Positions 1-8,119 of a stretch of DNA of 53,833 nt are shown here, one piece after another. Both the position numbers and the translations under genes were made by a program. Source of the stretch: Schlegelella_A sp036272325. Lineage in GTDB: Bacteria; Pseudomonadota; Gammaproteobacteria; Burkholderiales; Burkholderiaceae_C. The notes beneath the pieces were generated by a model. The model made no database searches, had not been told where the DNA came from, and saw only the letters and a program-made list of their open reading frames with translations. The stretch spans positions 1 through 53,833 of the forward strand of contig DATAYY010000058.1 in assembly GCA_036272325.1 (NCBI GenBank), given 5' to 3'. Position 1 is the first letter of the stretch. Every line of letters starts with the position of its first letter.

Positions 1-428
1 GCGCGACCGCATTGCTCGCTCGCCGACGCGGCGACCGCCTGCCAATGGCGGCGGCGCACCTCGGCGCGCTCGCCCGCCAGGCGGAGCACCGAGCGAGCGC
101 AGACGAGCGGCTGGATCGCCGCGGCGCCGAGCTCGCCGGCCTTCTCGACGAGCGCGTCCATCCGGTCGTTGGCGGGAACGCCGAGTGCGAGCGTGACGTT
201 GCCACCGAGCTCGCGTTCGACCGCAATCGGCGCACCGATACGAACGACGACGCGGTGGCGGCCGACCTCGACGATCTCGCCCGGCCAGTCGGCATCATCG
301 TTGCCGTTGAAGAGCTCGAGCTGATCGCCCCGCTGCAGGCGCAGCGCCTGCACGTGCCGCACCGCCGGCGCGGGCAGGACGACCGTGGCATGGCTGACGA
401 GAGACTCGGCAAGAAAGATGCGTGGCAT
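1..428 (-). CDS. rsmE: 16S rRNA (uracil-1498-N3)-methyltransferase, N-terminal part (cut by window edge)
   Basis: RsmE methylates N3 of U1498 of 16S rRNA in the 30S subunit using SAM. About 142 N-terminal residues are present, beginning MPRIFLAESL. This is the PUA-like RNA-binding region, with a conserved VRHVQALRLQRGD stretch, and the beginning of the SPOUT domain, seen as EKAGELGAAAIQPLV and RRHWQAVAASASEQCGR, which are strongly typical of the family. The SAM knot lies beyond the left edge. The ATG at 428 overlaps the stop of the upstream gene by one base (TGATG), suggesting translational coupling with the membrane protein at 428-970. Confidence 0.93.
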   Translation of the reverse strand, partial: MPRIFLAESLVSHATVVLPAPAVRHVQALRLQRGDQLELFNGNDDADWPGEIVEVGRHRVVVRIGAPIAVERELGGNVTLALGVPANDRMDALVEKAGELGAAAIQPLVCARSVLRLAGERAEVRRRHWQAVAASASEQCGR

Positions 429-970
429 CACGACCGATCATCGCCCAGGGCGCGCAGCCTTAGCAGCCAGCGTCGCGCGACCCGCCTGAAGGCGCGCCCG
501 ACGCGCCAGACCCACGAGCGGTGCAGCGTCGCCATCACGCGCGCGCGCGTGGCACGCCACCAGCCGACGCCGCGCGCGAACCAGGCGAACGTCATCAGCT
601 GCGGTTCGACGAGGATGAAGAGGCGGCCGACGAAGGCGGTGCCGAGGACCTTGGCGGCGACGATCAGCGCGATGCCGAGCGTCGCCCGCCCTTCCTGGAT
701 CAGCCAGAGCGCGGCCAGCTTGATCGGAAAGAGGAGCAGCGCGGGGACCAGAAAGAGGGCGAGCGCAACGGTGCGCGGCGCGTTGCGGATCCGGCCTTCG
801 AGCGCAGCGAGCGGCGGCCAGCGCGCGATCGCGGCGGCGAGCGCCGTGAGCGGCCGCCAGCCCCATTCCTCGACGAAGATGACGATGACCAGGAGGGCGA
901 GCAGGACGGTTCGCACCGGCCGCCACAGCCAGCGGGCGACCCTGCGACCTGGGCCGCGCGCCGGCTGCAC
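428..970 (-). CDS. conserved membrane protein of unknown function
   Basis: A 180-residue protein with GTG as start codon, preceded by a GAGACGG-like Shine-Dalgarno six bases upstream. It has two or three hydrophobic segments: residues about 20-35 (TVLLALLVIVIFVEEWGW), about 66-90 (TVALALFLVPALLLFPIKL) and about 95-125 (GIALIVAAKVLGTAFVGRLFIL). The C-terminus is strongly basic (RRVARRWLLRLR) and so probably cytoplasmic. It sits 16 bases behind the 162-residue unknown and overlaps rsmE by one base, so the three probably share a transcript. I recognise no named family. The even hydrophobic pattern and tight spacing say it is a real gene. Confidence 0.75.
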   Translation of the reverse strand: MQPARGPGRRVARWLWRPVRTVLLALLVIVIFVEEWGWRPLTALAAAIARWPPLAALEGRIRNAPRTVALALFLVPALLLFPIKLAALWLIQEGRATLGIALIVAAKVLGTAFVGRLFILVEPQLMTFAWFARGVGWWRATRARVMATLHRSWVWRVGRAFRRVARRWLLRLRALGDDRS

Positions 971-986
971 CGGCGCCGTCTCGGGA

Positions 987-1475
987 TCAACCGCCGTAGA
1001 GCGTCTTTCGCGCTTCGGCCGCGGCGCCTTCGCCCTTGCGCTCGCGGATCTGCTCGATCACGCGCGAGGCGACATCGCGCAACTCCTCGATCGTCGACGC
1101 CTTGTCGACCGCGAGCGTCAGCGTGAAGCCGCGCAGGCCGAGCTGGTTCGAGATCAGCTTCGTGAGCGCGGCCGTGAACTCGCTGTAATCGAGCGACCTG
1201 TTCTCGAGCGGCAGCGGCACCGTTGGCCGGGTCGTCTCGAACGCCGTCGAGCGGGCCTGATGGCCGACCGTCACCGCGCCGACCGCGGGAGCGATCAGGT
1301 CGAGCTTGCGCAGTTCCTGAAAGTCGGCCGCCGTGATGCCCGCGAGGTTGGCGAGAAGCATCTCTTCGGACTTGATGCCGTCGATCAGGAGCAGCAGGTT
1401 GCGCCGCGCCCGCTCCTTGACCAGCGCCCGGTTCTGCATCTCGGCGCGCCCCGCGTCGGTCTTGACCCAAATCAC
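987..1475 (-). CDS. conserved hypothetical protein with LLLLIDG-type domain
   Basis: A 162-residue soluble protein with no signal peptide and no membrane segment. The first third (VKTDAGRAEMQ..., RRNLLLLIDG, LANLAGI, ELRKLDLIAP) resembles an N-terminal module I have seen in many uncharacterised betaproteobacterial proteins, possibly a winged-helix-like fold; that assignment is inference. The rest contains an amphipathic helical region (SEFTAALTKLISNQLGLRGF) and a helical C-terminus ending ARKTLYGG. The only long in-frame start is GTG at 1475. An internal ATG at residue 13 is an alternative. It lies about 100 bases after the acyl-CoA ligase and 16 bases before the membrane protein. Confidence 0.7.
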   Translation of the reverse strand: MIWVKTDAGRAEMQNRALVKERARRNLLLLIDGIKSEEMLLANLAGITAADFQELRKLDLIAPAVGAVTVGHQARSTAFETTRPTVPLPLENRSLDYSEFTAALTKLISNQLGLRGFTLTLAVDKASTIEELRDVASRVIEQIRERKGEGAAAEARKTLYGG

Positions 1476-1575
1476 CCGTGTGTTCCCGTTCTCGTCATGC
1501 CCGCGCCGGCACGCGCCCGACCACCGCGAAATGTATCAGCACGCAGCGACGCGACCATGCCGGCTGCTCCTTCCG

Positions 1576-3243
1576 TCAGGCCTTGTCGCGCAATTCTCGA
1601 CGCAGGATCTTGCCGACCGGCGTCTTCGGCAGATCGGTACGGAATTCGATGATCTTCGGCCGCTTGTAGCCTGTGAGATTCGCCTCGCAATACGCGCGCA
1701 CGGCGGCCTCGGTGACGGTCGGATCCTTCCTGACGATCACGAGCTTGACCGCCTCGCCGGACTTGGCATCCGGAACGCCGACCGCCGCGCATTCGAGGAT
1801 CCCCGGCATCTGGGTGACGACGTCCTCGACCTCGTTCGGATAGACGTTGAAGCCGCTGACCAGGATCATGTCCTTCTTGCGGTCGACGATTCTGAAGTAG
1901 CCGCGCTCGTCGACGACGCCGATGTCGCCGCTGCGGAAGAACCCGTCGGCGGTCATCACCTTCGCGGTCTCGTCCGACCGCTGCCAGTAGCCGGCCATCA
2001 CCTGCGGGCCCTTGATCGCGATCTCGCCCGGCGTTCCCATCGGCACCTCGTTGCCGTCGTCGTCGATCAGCTCCAGCTCGGTGTTGGGCATCGGCAGGCC
2101 GATGTTGCCGCTGTAGGCGGTGCTGTCGACCGGGTTGCAGGTCGCCGAAGGCGACGTCTCCGAGAGGCCGTAGCCCTCGACGATCGGACAGCCGGTCCTC
2201 TCGAGCCAGAGCTTGGCGGTCGCGCTCTGCACCGCCATCCCGCCGCCGACCGAGATGACGAGCCCGCTCCAGTCGACGGTGCCGAAATCGGGGTGGTTGG
2301 CCATCGCGTTGAAGAGCGTGTTGACGGCCGGGAAACTGTGGAACTTCTCGCCCTGCAGCTGCTTGAAGACCGCAGGCAGATCGCGCGGGTTGGCAATCAG
2401 GATGTTGGCGCCGCCCATCCGCATCGACAGCATGATGTTCGTGTTGAAGCCGAAGATGTGATAGATCGGCAGCGCGCAGATCGTCACCACCTGCTCGCCG
2501 GCCGGGATCTTCTTCAACGCCGGCTGGTACCACGCCTCGGCCTGCAGGATGTTGGCGACGAGGTTTCGGTGCAGCAGCACCGCGCCCTTGCTGACGCCCG
2601 TGGTGCCACCGGTGTACTGCAGCACCGCGATGTCGTCGGGGCCGACCGGCGCCGCGGTGAACGGCCTGCCGCGGCCCTGCGCGATCGCATCGTTGAAGCG
2701 CACCGCGCCCGGCAGCTCGAACGCCGGCACCATTTTCTTGCGGACGACGTAGTTGACGATCAGCGACTTCGGAAAGCCGAGCATGTCGCCCATCGACGCG
2801 AGCACGACCTTCTTGGTCGGCACGACAGCGATCACCTGCTGCAGCACGCTCGCGAAGTTCTCGAGGATGACGATCGCCTTCGCGCCGGAATCCTTCAGCT
2901 GGTGCTCGAGCTCGCGCGGCGTGTAGAGCGGGTTGACGTTGACGACGACGAGCCCCGCACGCAGGATGCCGGCGATCGCGACCGGGTACTGCGGCACGTT
3001 GGGCATCATGATCGCGACGCGATCGCCCTTCGCGAGGCCCTGCGACTGCAGCCAGCCGGCGAACGCCGCCGACGCCTGGTCGACATCACGAAAGGCGATC
3101 GCGCGGCCCATGAACTTGTATGCGATGCGGTCGCCGTAGCGGCGGAAGCTCTCGTCGAGCAGCGCGACCAGCGAGGCGTACTGGTTGACGTCGATCTCGG
3201 CCGGGACGCCGGCGGGATACTGCTTCAACCAGATCTTGTCCAT
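1576..3243 (-). CDS. fadD: long-chain fatty acid--CoA ligase (AMP-binding)
   Basis: A 555-residue ANL-superfamily enzyme that adenylates a fatty acid and transfers it to CoA, feeding beta-oxidation, probably at the inner membrane face. Visible motifs in order: phosphate-binding YTGGTTGVSKGA, the FadD-type linker region PIYHIFGFN, GYGLSETSP, SGDIGVVDERGYF, the hinge/C-domain motif DRKKDMILVSGFNVYPNEVED, and the C-terminal KTPVGKILRREL with the adenylation lysine. Length and start (MDKIWLKQYP) fit proteobacterial FadD. It lies 110 bases behind the outer-membrane factor gene on the same strand but is functionally unrelated to the pump. Its own promoter may lie in that gap, although I saw no clear one. 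Confidence 0.92.
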   Translation of the reverse strand: MDKIWLKQYPAGVPAEIDVNQYASLVALLDESFRRYGDRIAYKFMGRAIAFRDVDQASAAFAGWLQSQGLAKGDRVAIMMPNVPQYPVAIAGILRAGLVVVNVNPLYTPRELEHQLKDSGAKAIVILENFASVLQQVIAVVPTKKVVLASMGDMLGFPKSLIVNYVVRKKMVPAFELPGAVRFNDAIAQGRGRPFTAAPVGPDDIAVLQYTGGTTGVSKGAVLLHRNLVANILQAEAWYQPALKKIPAGEQVVTICALPIYHIFGFNTNIMLSMRMGGANILIANPRDLPAVFKQLQGEKFHSFPAVNTLFNAMANHPDFGTVDWSGLVISVGGGMAVQSATAKLWLERTGCPIVEGYGLSETSPSATCNPVDSTAYSGNIGLPMPNTELELIDDDGNEVPMGTPGEIAIKGPQVMAGYWQRSDETAKVMTADGFFRSGDIGVVDERGYFRIVDRKKDMILVSGFNVYPNEVEDVVTQMPGILECAAVGVPDAKSGEAVKLVIVRKDPTVTEAAVRAYCEANLTGYKRPKIIEFRTDLPKTPVGKILRRELRDKA

Positions 3244-3353
3244 CGCGCCACGCTCGCTCTCTCGCTCACGAATCGAGCGGGCATTCTGACGGAGCCTCCG
3301 CGACGCATGGTTAGGGTGTTCCACGCCTTTGCCGCGAGGAAACGGCAGCGGCG

Positions 3354-4832
3354 TCAGGGCGGAGTTTGGGCGCGCACGGTGCTCTTGAGCTCGACCGGCG
3401 CGGTCGTGTCCCAGCCGCCACCGAGCGCCTGGATCAACGCAATCGCGCTGAGTTGCCGGTTCACCGCCACCTGGACCAGCGCACGCCGTGCCGACAGCGC
3501 CGATGCCTGGGCGGTGACGACGTCGGTGTAGCTCAACTGGCCGGCACGGTAGCGGTTGAGGATCTGCTGCTCGGTCAGATCGGCAGCATCGGACGCCTGC
3601 TTCAGGAACGCCGCCTGGTCGGCCTGCGTGCGCGCGTTGGCGAGCTGGTCCTCGACGCCCTGGAAGGCGACCAGCACGGTCTGCCGATAGCTCGCGACCG
3701 CGGCGTCGCGCGCCGCCTCGGCGGCGGAGACGCGCGCCGCGGTGGCGCCGGCGTCGAAGATCAGCTGCGCGGCCGAGACGCCCAACGACCAGACCGCATG
3801 CGAGACCGAGAACAGGTCGCCGACATTGGTGCCGCCGTTGCCGATCGACGCGCTCAGCGTCACGCTCGGGAAGTAGCCAGCGCGCTGGATGCCGATCTGC
3901 GCGTTCGCGGCCGCGACCTGGCGCTCGGCGGCGGCGATGTCGGGCCGGCGCTGCAGCAGATCCGACGGGACGCCGAGCGGCACTCCGGGGACGACCGCGT
4001 TCCAGGACGTCGCCGCGACCGTCACGTCGCCCGGCGCCTTGCCGATCAGGACGGCGATCGCATGCTCGAAGCGGGCGCGGTTCGCGCGCACGGTCGTCAG
4101 CGACGCCTGCGTCGTCGCCAGTTGCGTCTGGGCCTGGAGGACGTCGGTCTTGGCGACGATGCTGGCGGCGTAGCGGTTCTGCGTGATCTCGAGCGCGCGC
4201 TGGTAGCCCTCGATCGTGCGCACGAGCAGATCGTCCTCGAAGTCCGCTTCGCGCAGCGAGAAGTAGGCGATCGCGAGCTGGCCCTGCGCCGACAGCCGAG
4301 CCGAGGCGAGATCGGCGGCGCTCGCCTGCTCGCTCGCGCGCGCGCCTTCGACGGTGCGCGAGACGCGGCCCCAGAAGTCGGGGGCCCAGTCGCCGTTGAG
4401 CGAGGCGTTGAACGCGGTGCCCGCGGTACTCGCGCTCGACCCCGAGCTGGTGCCGGTCAAGTTGCCGCCGCCGCTGCGGCGCGCGCTCGCCGAGAGCGAG
4501 ACCGCAGGAAAGTAGGGCGCGCGCGCTTCGGCAACGAGCGCCTGCGCCTGGCGGTACGACGCGACCGCGCCGGCGATCGTCTGGTTCGCAGCGTCGACCT
4601 CGGCGGCGAGCCGGCTGAGCTCCGGGTCGTCGAACAGCCGCCACCAGTCGCCGCGATCGAGCGCGTCGGCGGGCGCGGCCGGCAGCCACGTCGCGCCGCC
4701 GTCGCGCGGCGCTTCCTTGTAGGTCGTCGAAGTCGGAGCGTCGGGACGGACGTAGTCCGGGCCGACTGCGCAGCCCGCGAGCGCGGCGACCAACGCGGCG
4801 GCGAGCGGTGTCCGGCGCAGCATCGGCCTCAT
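3354..4832 (-). CDS. outer-membrane factor lipoprotein of RND efflux system (NodT/OprM family)
   Basis: A 492-residue TolC-like outer-membrane channel that would complete the tripartite pump. The N-terminus MRPMLRRTPLAAALVAALAGC carries a lipobox (LAGC, Cys21), followed by VGPDYVRP, the classic mature start of OprM/NodT proteins. Two OEP repeats follow with the expected helical pattern; GDWWRLFDDPELSRL, APDFWGRVSR, LLQRRPDIAAAERQVAAANAQIG and GQLSYTDVV are family hallmarks. The ATG at 4832 overlaps the stop of the upstream RND gene (ATGA), so it is the last gene of the efflux operon. This position matches OpmB of MuxABC-OpmB, but the symbol is not certain. Confidence 0.93.
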   Translation of the reverse strand: MRPMLRRTPLAAALVAALAGCAVGPDYVRPDAPTSTTYKEAPRDGGATWLPAAPADALDRGDWWRLFDDPELSRLAAEVDAANQTIAGAVASYRQAQALVAEARAPYFPAVSLSASARRSGGGNLTGTSSGSSASTAGTAFNASLNGDWAPDFWGRVSRTVEGARASEQASAADLASARLSAQGQLAIAYFSLREADFEDDLLVRTIEGYQRALEITQNRYAASIVAKTDVLQAQTQLATTQASLTTVRANRARFEHAIAVLIGKAPGDVTVAATSWNAVVPGVPLGVPSDLLQRRPDIAAAERQVAAANAQIGIQRAGYFPSVTLSASIGNGGTNVGDLFSVSHAVWSLGVSAAQLIFDAGATAARVSAAEAARDAAVASYRQTVLVAFQGVEDQLANARTQADQAAFLKQASDAADLTEQQILNRYRAGQLSYTDVVTAQASALSARRALVQVAVNRQLSAIALIQALGGGWDTTAPVELKSTVRAQTPP

Positions 4833-7800
4833 GCGCCCTCCGCTGCGACCATTTGCGGCGGTGACGGCGCGTCGTGCTTCCTGCGCCGCAGCTTGTCGAG
4901 CACGAGGTAGACCGCTGGCGTCGTCAGCAGCGTCATCACCTGGCTCGCGATCAGGCCGCCGATGATCGCGACGCCGAGCGGCCGGCGCAGCTCGGCGCCC
5001 TCGCCGAAGCCGATCGCCAGCGGCAGCGCGCCGAGCGCGGCGGCGAGCGTCGTCATCAGGATCGGCCTGAAGCGCAGCAGGCACGCCTCGCGAACGGCGT
5101 CGACCGCCGAGAGGCCGCGCGTGCGTTCGGCTTCGAGCGCGAAATCGATGATCAGGATCGCGTTCTTCTTGACGATCCCGATCAGGAGAAAGACGCCGAT
5201 CAGGGCGATGATCGAGAACTCCATCCGGAACATGAGCAAGGCGAGGACCGCACCGACGCCCGCCGAGGGCAGCGTCGAGAGCACCGTGATCGGATGGACG
5301 AGGCTCTCGTAGAGCATGCCGAGGACGATGTAGATCACGACGATCGCGGCGACGATGAGGAGCGCCTGCTGCCCTTGCGACTGTTGTGCGGCGAGCGCCG
5401 TGCCCTGGAACGAGCCGCGCACGTTGGTCGGCATGCCGATGGCTGCCTCGGCGTCGTGGATCGCGCGGCTGGCGTCGGTCAGCGTCTGGCCGTCGGCGAG
5501 ATTGAACGAGACCGTCGTCGCGAGCTCGGTGTCCTGGTGGTTGATCGCGGTTGGTGTCGAGCGCTCGCGAAAGCGCGCCACCGCGGTCAACGGCACCAGC
5601 GGGGTGACGGTGTTGGCGAGTGGATTGCCGGTCGACGCATCGCGCGAGCCGGGATTGGCACTGACGCTCGGCGCGGTCGCGACCGTCGCAGCGGCGACCG
5701 TCGCCGACGCCGCCGGCGCCGCGGATGGCACGGCGATCGCGGAGCCGCCGGTCGCCGCTGTCGCGGCCGGGCGTGCGGCCGCCGTGCCCGGGCTTGCCGC
5801 CGCCGGTACGTAGACATCGGCGAGCGCGTTCGGGCTCTGGGCGTAGCGCGGCGCCCATTCCATGACGACGTGGTACTGGTTGAGCTCGTCGTAGATCGTC
5901 GCGACCTGGCGCTGGCCGAACGCGTTGTAGAGCGCCGAATCGATCGCCGCCGAGGTCAGGCCGAGCCGCGACGCGCTGCTGCGGTCGACGTCGACCAGCG
6001 TCTCGACGCCGTTGTCCTGCTGGTCGGTGTCGACCTCGGTCAGCACCGGCTCGGCCTTCATCGCGTCGGCGAGACGGCCGGCCCAGCGGCGCAGATCGTC
6101 GAGGTTGTCGCTCTGCAGCGTGTACTGGTAGGTCGAGTTGCTCTGCCGGCCGCCGGCGCGAACGTCCTGGACCGGGTTGAGAAAGATCTGCAGCCCGGTG
6201 ACCTGCGCGAGCTGCGGCCTGAGGCGCCCGATCACTGTCAGTCCGCTGTCCTTGCGCTGCGACGGCGGCTTCAGGTTGACGAACATGAAGCCGCCGCCGG
6301 CACGGCTGCCGCCGGTGAAGCCGACGACCGTCTCGACTGCGGAGTCGCGGCCGATGATCGCCGCGACCTGGCGGAGCTTGTCGCCCATCTCCTGCGACGA
6401 GATGCTCTGGTCGGCGCGCAGGCCACCTTGCAGCTGGCCGGTGTCCTGCTGCGGGAAGTAGCCCTTCGGGGCGACGTTGAAGAGGTAGACGTTGAGGCCG
6501 ATCACGGCGACCAGGATGACGAGCACCGTGCCGACGCTCGCGATCGCCCAGTCGAGGCTCGCCGCATACCAGCCGAGGATCCGCTGGAAGCCACGCTCGG
6601 CGAACCGTGCCAGCCGCCCCGGCGGCCTGGCCTCGGCGCCGCCGCGCGGCAGCAGCCAGGCGCACATCATCGGCGTCGTCGTCAGCGAGATGACGAGCGA
6701 GATCAGCACCGCGGCCGAAAGCGTCACCGCGAACTCGCGGAACAGCCGCCCGACCTGCCCCTGCATGAAGAGAAGCGGAATGAACACCGCGACCAGCGAG
6801 ATGCTGATCGAGAGCACCGTGAAGCCGACCTCGCGGGCACCGAGCAGCGCCGCCTCCATCCGGCTCATGCCGGCCTCGATGTGGCGGGCGGTGTTCTCGA
6901 GAACGACAATGGCGTCGTCGACGACGAAGCCGGTCGCCACCGTGATCGCCATCAGGCTCAGGTTGTTGAGCGAGAAGCCGAGCAGCACCATGACGCCGAA
7001 GGTACCGAGCAGCGAGACGATCGTCGCCGCGGCCGGGATCGCCGTCGCCCTGAGACTGCGCAGGAACGCGCTGACGACAATGACGACGAGGATCAGCGAG
7101 ATCACGAGGGTGAGCTCGATCTCGCGCAGCGAGGCGCGGATCGAATTCGTGCGGTCGATGGCGACGTCGAGCGCGATCTCGGCGGGCAATTGCGCGCGCA
7201 GCTCGGGCAGCACCGCGCGCACGCCGTCGACCGTCTCGATCACGTTCGCTCCCGGCTGCGGCGTGACGAGGACGATCACCGCGGGGCGGCCGTTGAAGAG
7301 GCCGAGCGTGCGCGTGTTCTCGACGCCGTCGGTCACCTCGGCAACGTCGTCGAGGCGGACCGCCGCGCCGTTGCGCCAGGCGACGACCATCGGCGCGTAG
7401 TCGGCCGCTCGCCGCGCCGGCGTCTGGGTGTAGATCTGCAATTGGCGTTCGCCATCCTCGATCGCGCCCTTGGGCCGGTTTGCATTGCTCGCCTGGATCG
7501 CGGCGCGGACGTCGTCGGCGCTGACGCCGATCTTGTTGAGCGCGAACGGCAGCAACTCGACCCGCACCGCCGGCAGCGTGCTGCCGCCGATCTCGACGTC
7601 GCCGACGCCGGCGACCTGCGCGATCCGTTGGCTGACGGTGTTCGAGACGGCGTCGTAGATCTGGCCCGGCGTCAGCGTCGTCGAGGTGAGGGCGAGGATG
7701 ATCACCGGCGCTGCCGACGGGTTGACCTTGCGATAGGTCGGATTCGAGCGCAGCGTCGCCGGCAGGTCGACCCGCGCCGCGTTGATCGCCGCCTGCACTT

Positions 7801-8119
7801 CGCGCGCCGCGCCGTCGATGTTGCGCGAGAGCTCGAACTGCAGCGTGATGCGCGAGGTTCCGACCTGGCTCGACGACGTCATTTCGGTGACGCCGGCGAT
7901 CGTGCCGAGGTGGCGCTCGAGCGGTGTCGCCACGCTCGAGGCCATCGTGTCGGGGCTGGCGCCGGGCAGCTGCGCGGTGACCGAGATGGTCGGGTAGTCG
8001 ACCTGCGGCAGCGGCGACACCGGCAGCACGAAGAAGCCGGCGATGCCGGCCAGCGCGACGCCCGCCGTCAGCAGCACGGTGCCGATCGGCCGGCGCACGA
8101 ACGGCTGCGAGAGGTTCAT
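4829..8119 (-). CDS. mdtC: RND efflux pump subunit, MdtC/MuxC-like
   Basis: A 1096-residue inner-membrane proton/drug antiporter, the second of two RND subunits, expected to form a heterotrimer with the MdtB-like protein. It begins MNLSQPFVRRPIGTVLL. TM4 carries the proton-relay aspartates (GFVVDDAIVVLEN), and the C-half shows GIVKKNAILIIDFA and LRFRPILMTTLAA. The start ATG overlaps the stop of the preceding gene (ATGA). Oddity: around residues 772-837 the large C-terminal periplasmic region contains an Ala/Ser/Pro/Thr-rich stretch (PAAASPGTAAARPAATAATG and on to SVSANPGSRDASTGNP) between a YVP strand and VPLTAVARF, which members I know do not have. That makes the protein longer than the usual 1025-1040 residues. 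Confidence 0.92.
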   Translation of the reverse strand: MNLSQPFVRRPIGTVLLTAGVALAGIAGFFVLPVSPLPQVDYPTISVTAQLPGASPDTMASSVATPLERHLGTIAGVTEMTSSSQVGTSRITLQFELSRNIDGAAREVQAAINAARVDLPATLRSNPTYRKVNPSAAPVIILALTSTTLTPGQIYDAVSNTVSQRIAQVAGVGDVEIGGSTLPAVRVELLPFALNKIGVSADDVRAAIQASNANRPKGAIEDGERQLQIYTQTPARRAADYAPMVVAWRNGAAVRLDDVAEVTDGVENTRTLGLFNGRPAVIVLVTPQPGANVIETVDGVRAVLPELRAQLPAEIALDVAIDRTNSIRASLREIELTLVISLILVVIVVSAFLRSLRATAIPAAATIVSLLGTFGVMVLLGFSLNNLSLMAITVATGFVVDDAIVVLENTARHIEAGMSRMEAALLGAREVGFTVLSISISLVAVFIPLLFMQGQVGRLFREFAVTLSAAVLISLVISLTTTPMMCAWLLPRGGAEARPPGRLARFAERGFQRILGWYAASLDWAIASVGTVLVILVAVIGLNVYLFNVAPKGYFPQQDTGQLQGGLRADQSISSQEMGDKLRQVAAIIGRDSAVETVVGFTGGSRAGGGFMFVNLKPPSQRKDSGLTVIGRLRPQLAQVTGLQIFLNPVQDVRAGGRQSNSTYQYTLQSDNLDDLRRWAGRLADAMKAEPVLTEVDTDQQDNGVETLVDVDRSSASRLGLTSAAIDSALYNAFGQRQVATIYDELNQYHVVMEWAPRYAQSPNALADVYVPAAASPGTAAARPAATAATGGSAIAVPSAAPAASATVAAATVATAPSVSANPGSRDASTGNPLANTVTPLVPLTAVARFRERSTPTAINHQDTELATTVSFNLADGQTLTDASRAIHDAEAAIGMPTNVRGSFQGTALAAQQSQGQQALLIVAAIVVIYIVLGMLYESLVHPITVLSTLPSAGVGAVLALLMFRMEFSIIALIGVFLLIGIVKKNAILIIDFALEAERTRGLSAVDAVREACLLRFRPILMTTLAAALGALPLAIGFGEGAELRRPLGVAIIGGLIASQVMTLLTTPAVYLVLDKLRRRKHDAPSPPQMVAAEGA

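Noticed and set aside
3330..3347. Small inverted repeat TGCCG / CGGCA after the outer-membrane factor gene as a terminator
   Set aside because: Five-base stem, eight-base loop and no T-run on the transcribed strand; too weak to call.
1576..4832. The acyl-CoA ligase as a fifth gene of the efflux operon
   Set aside because: There is a 110-base gap, no coupling and no functional link; same-strand orientation alone is not enough.
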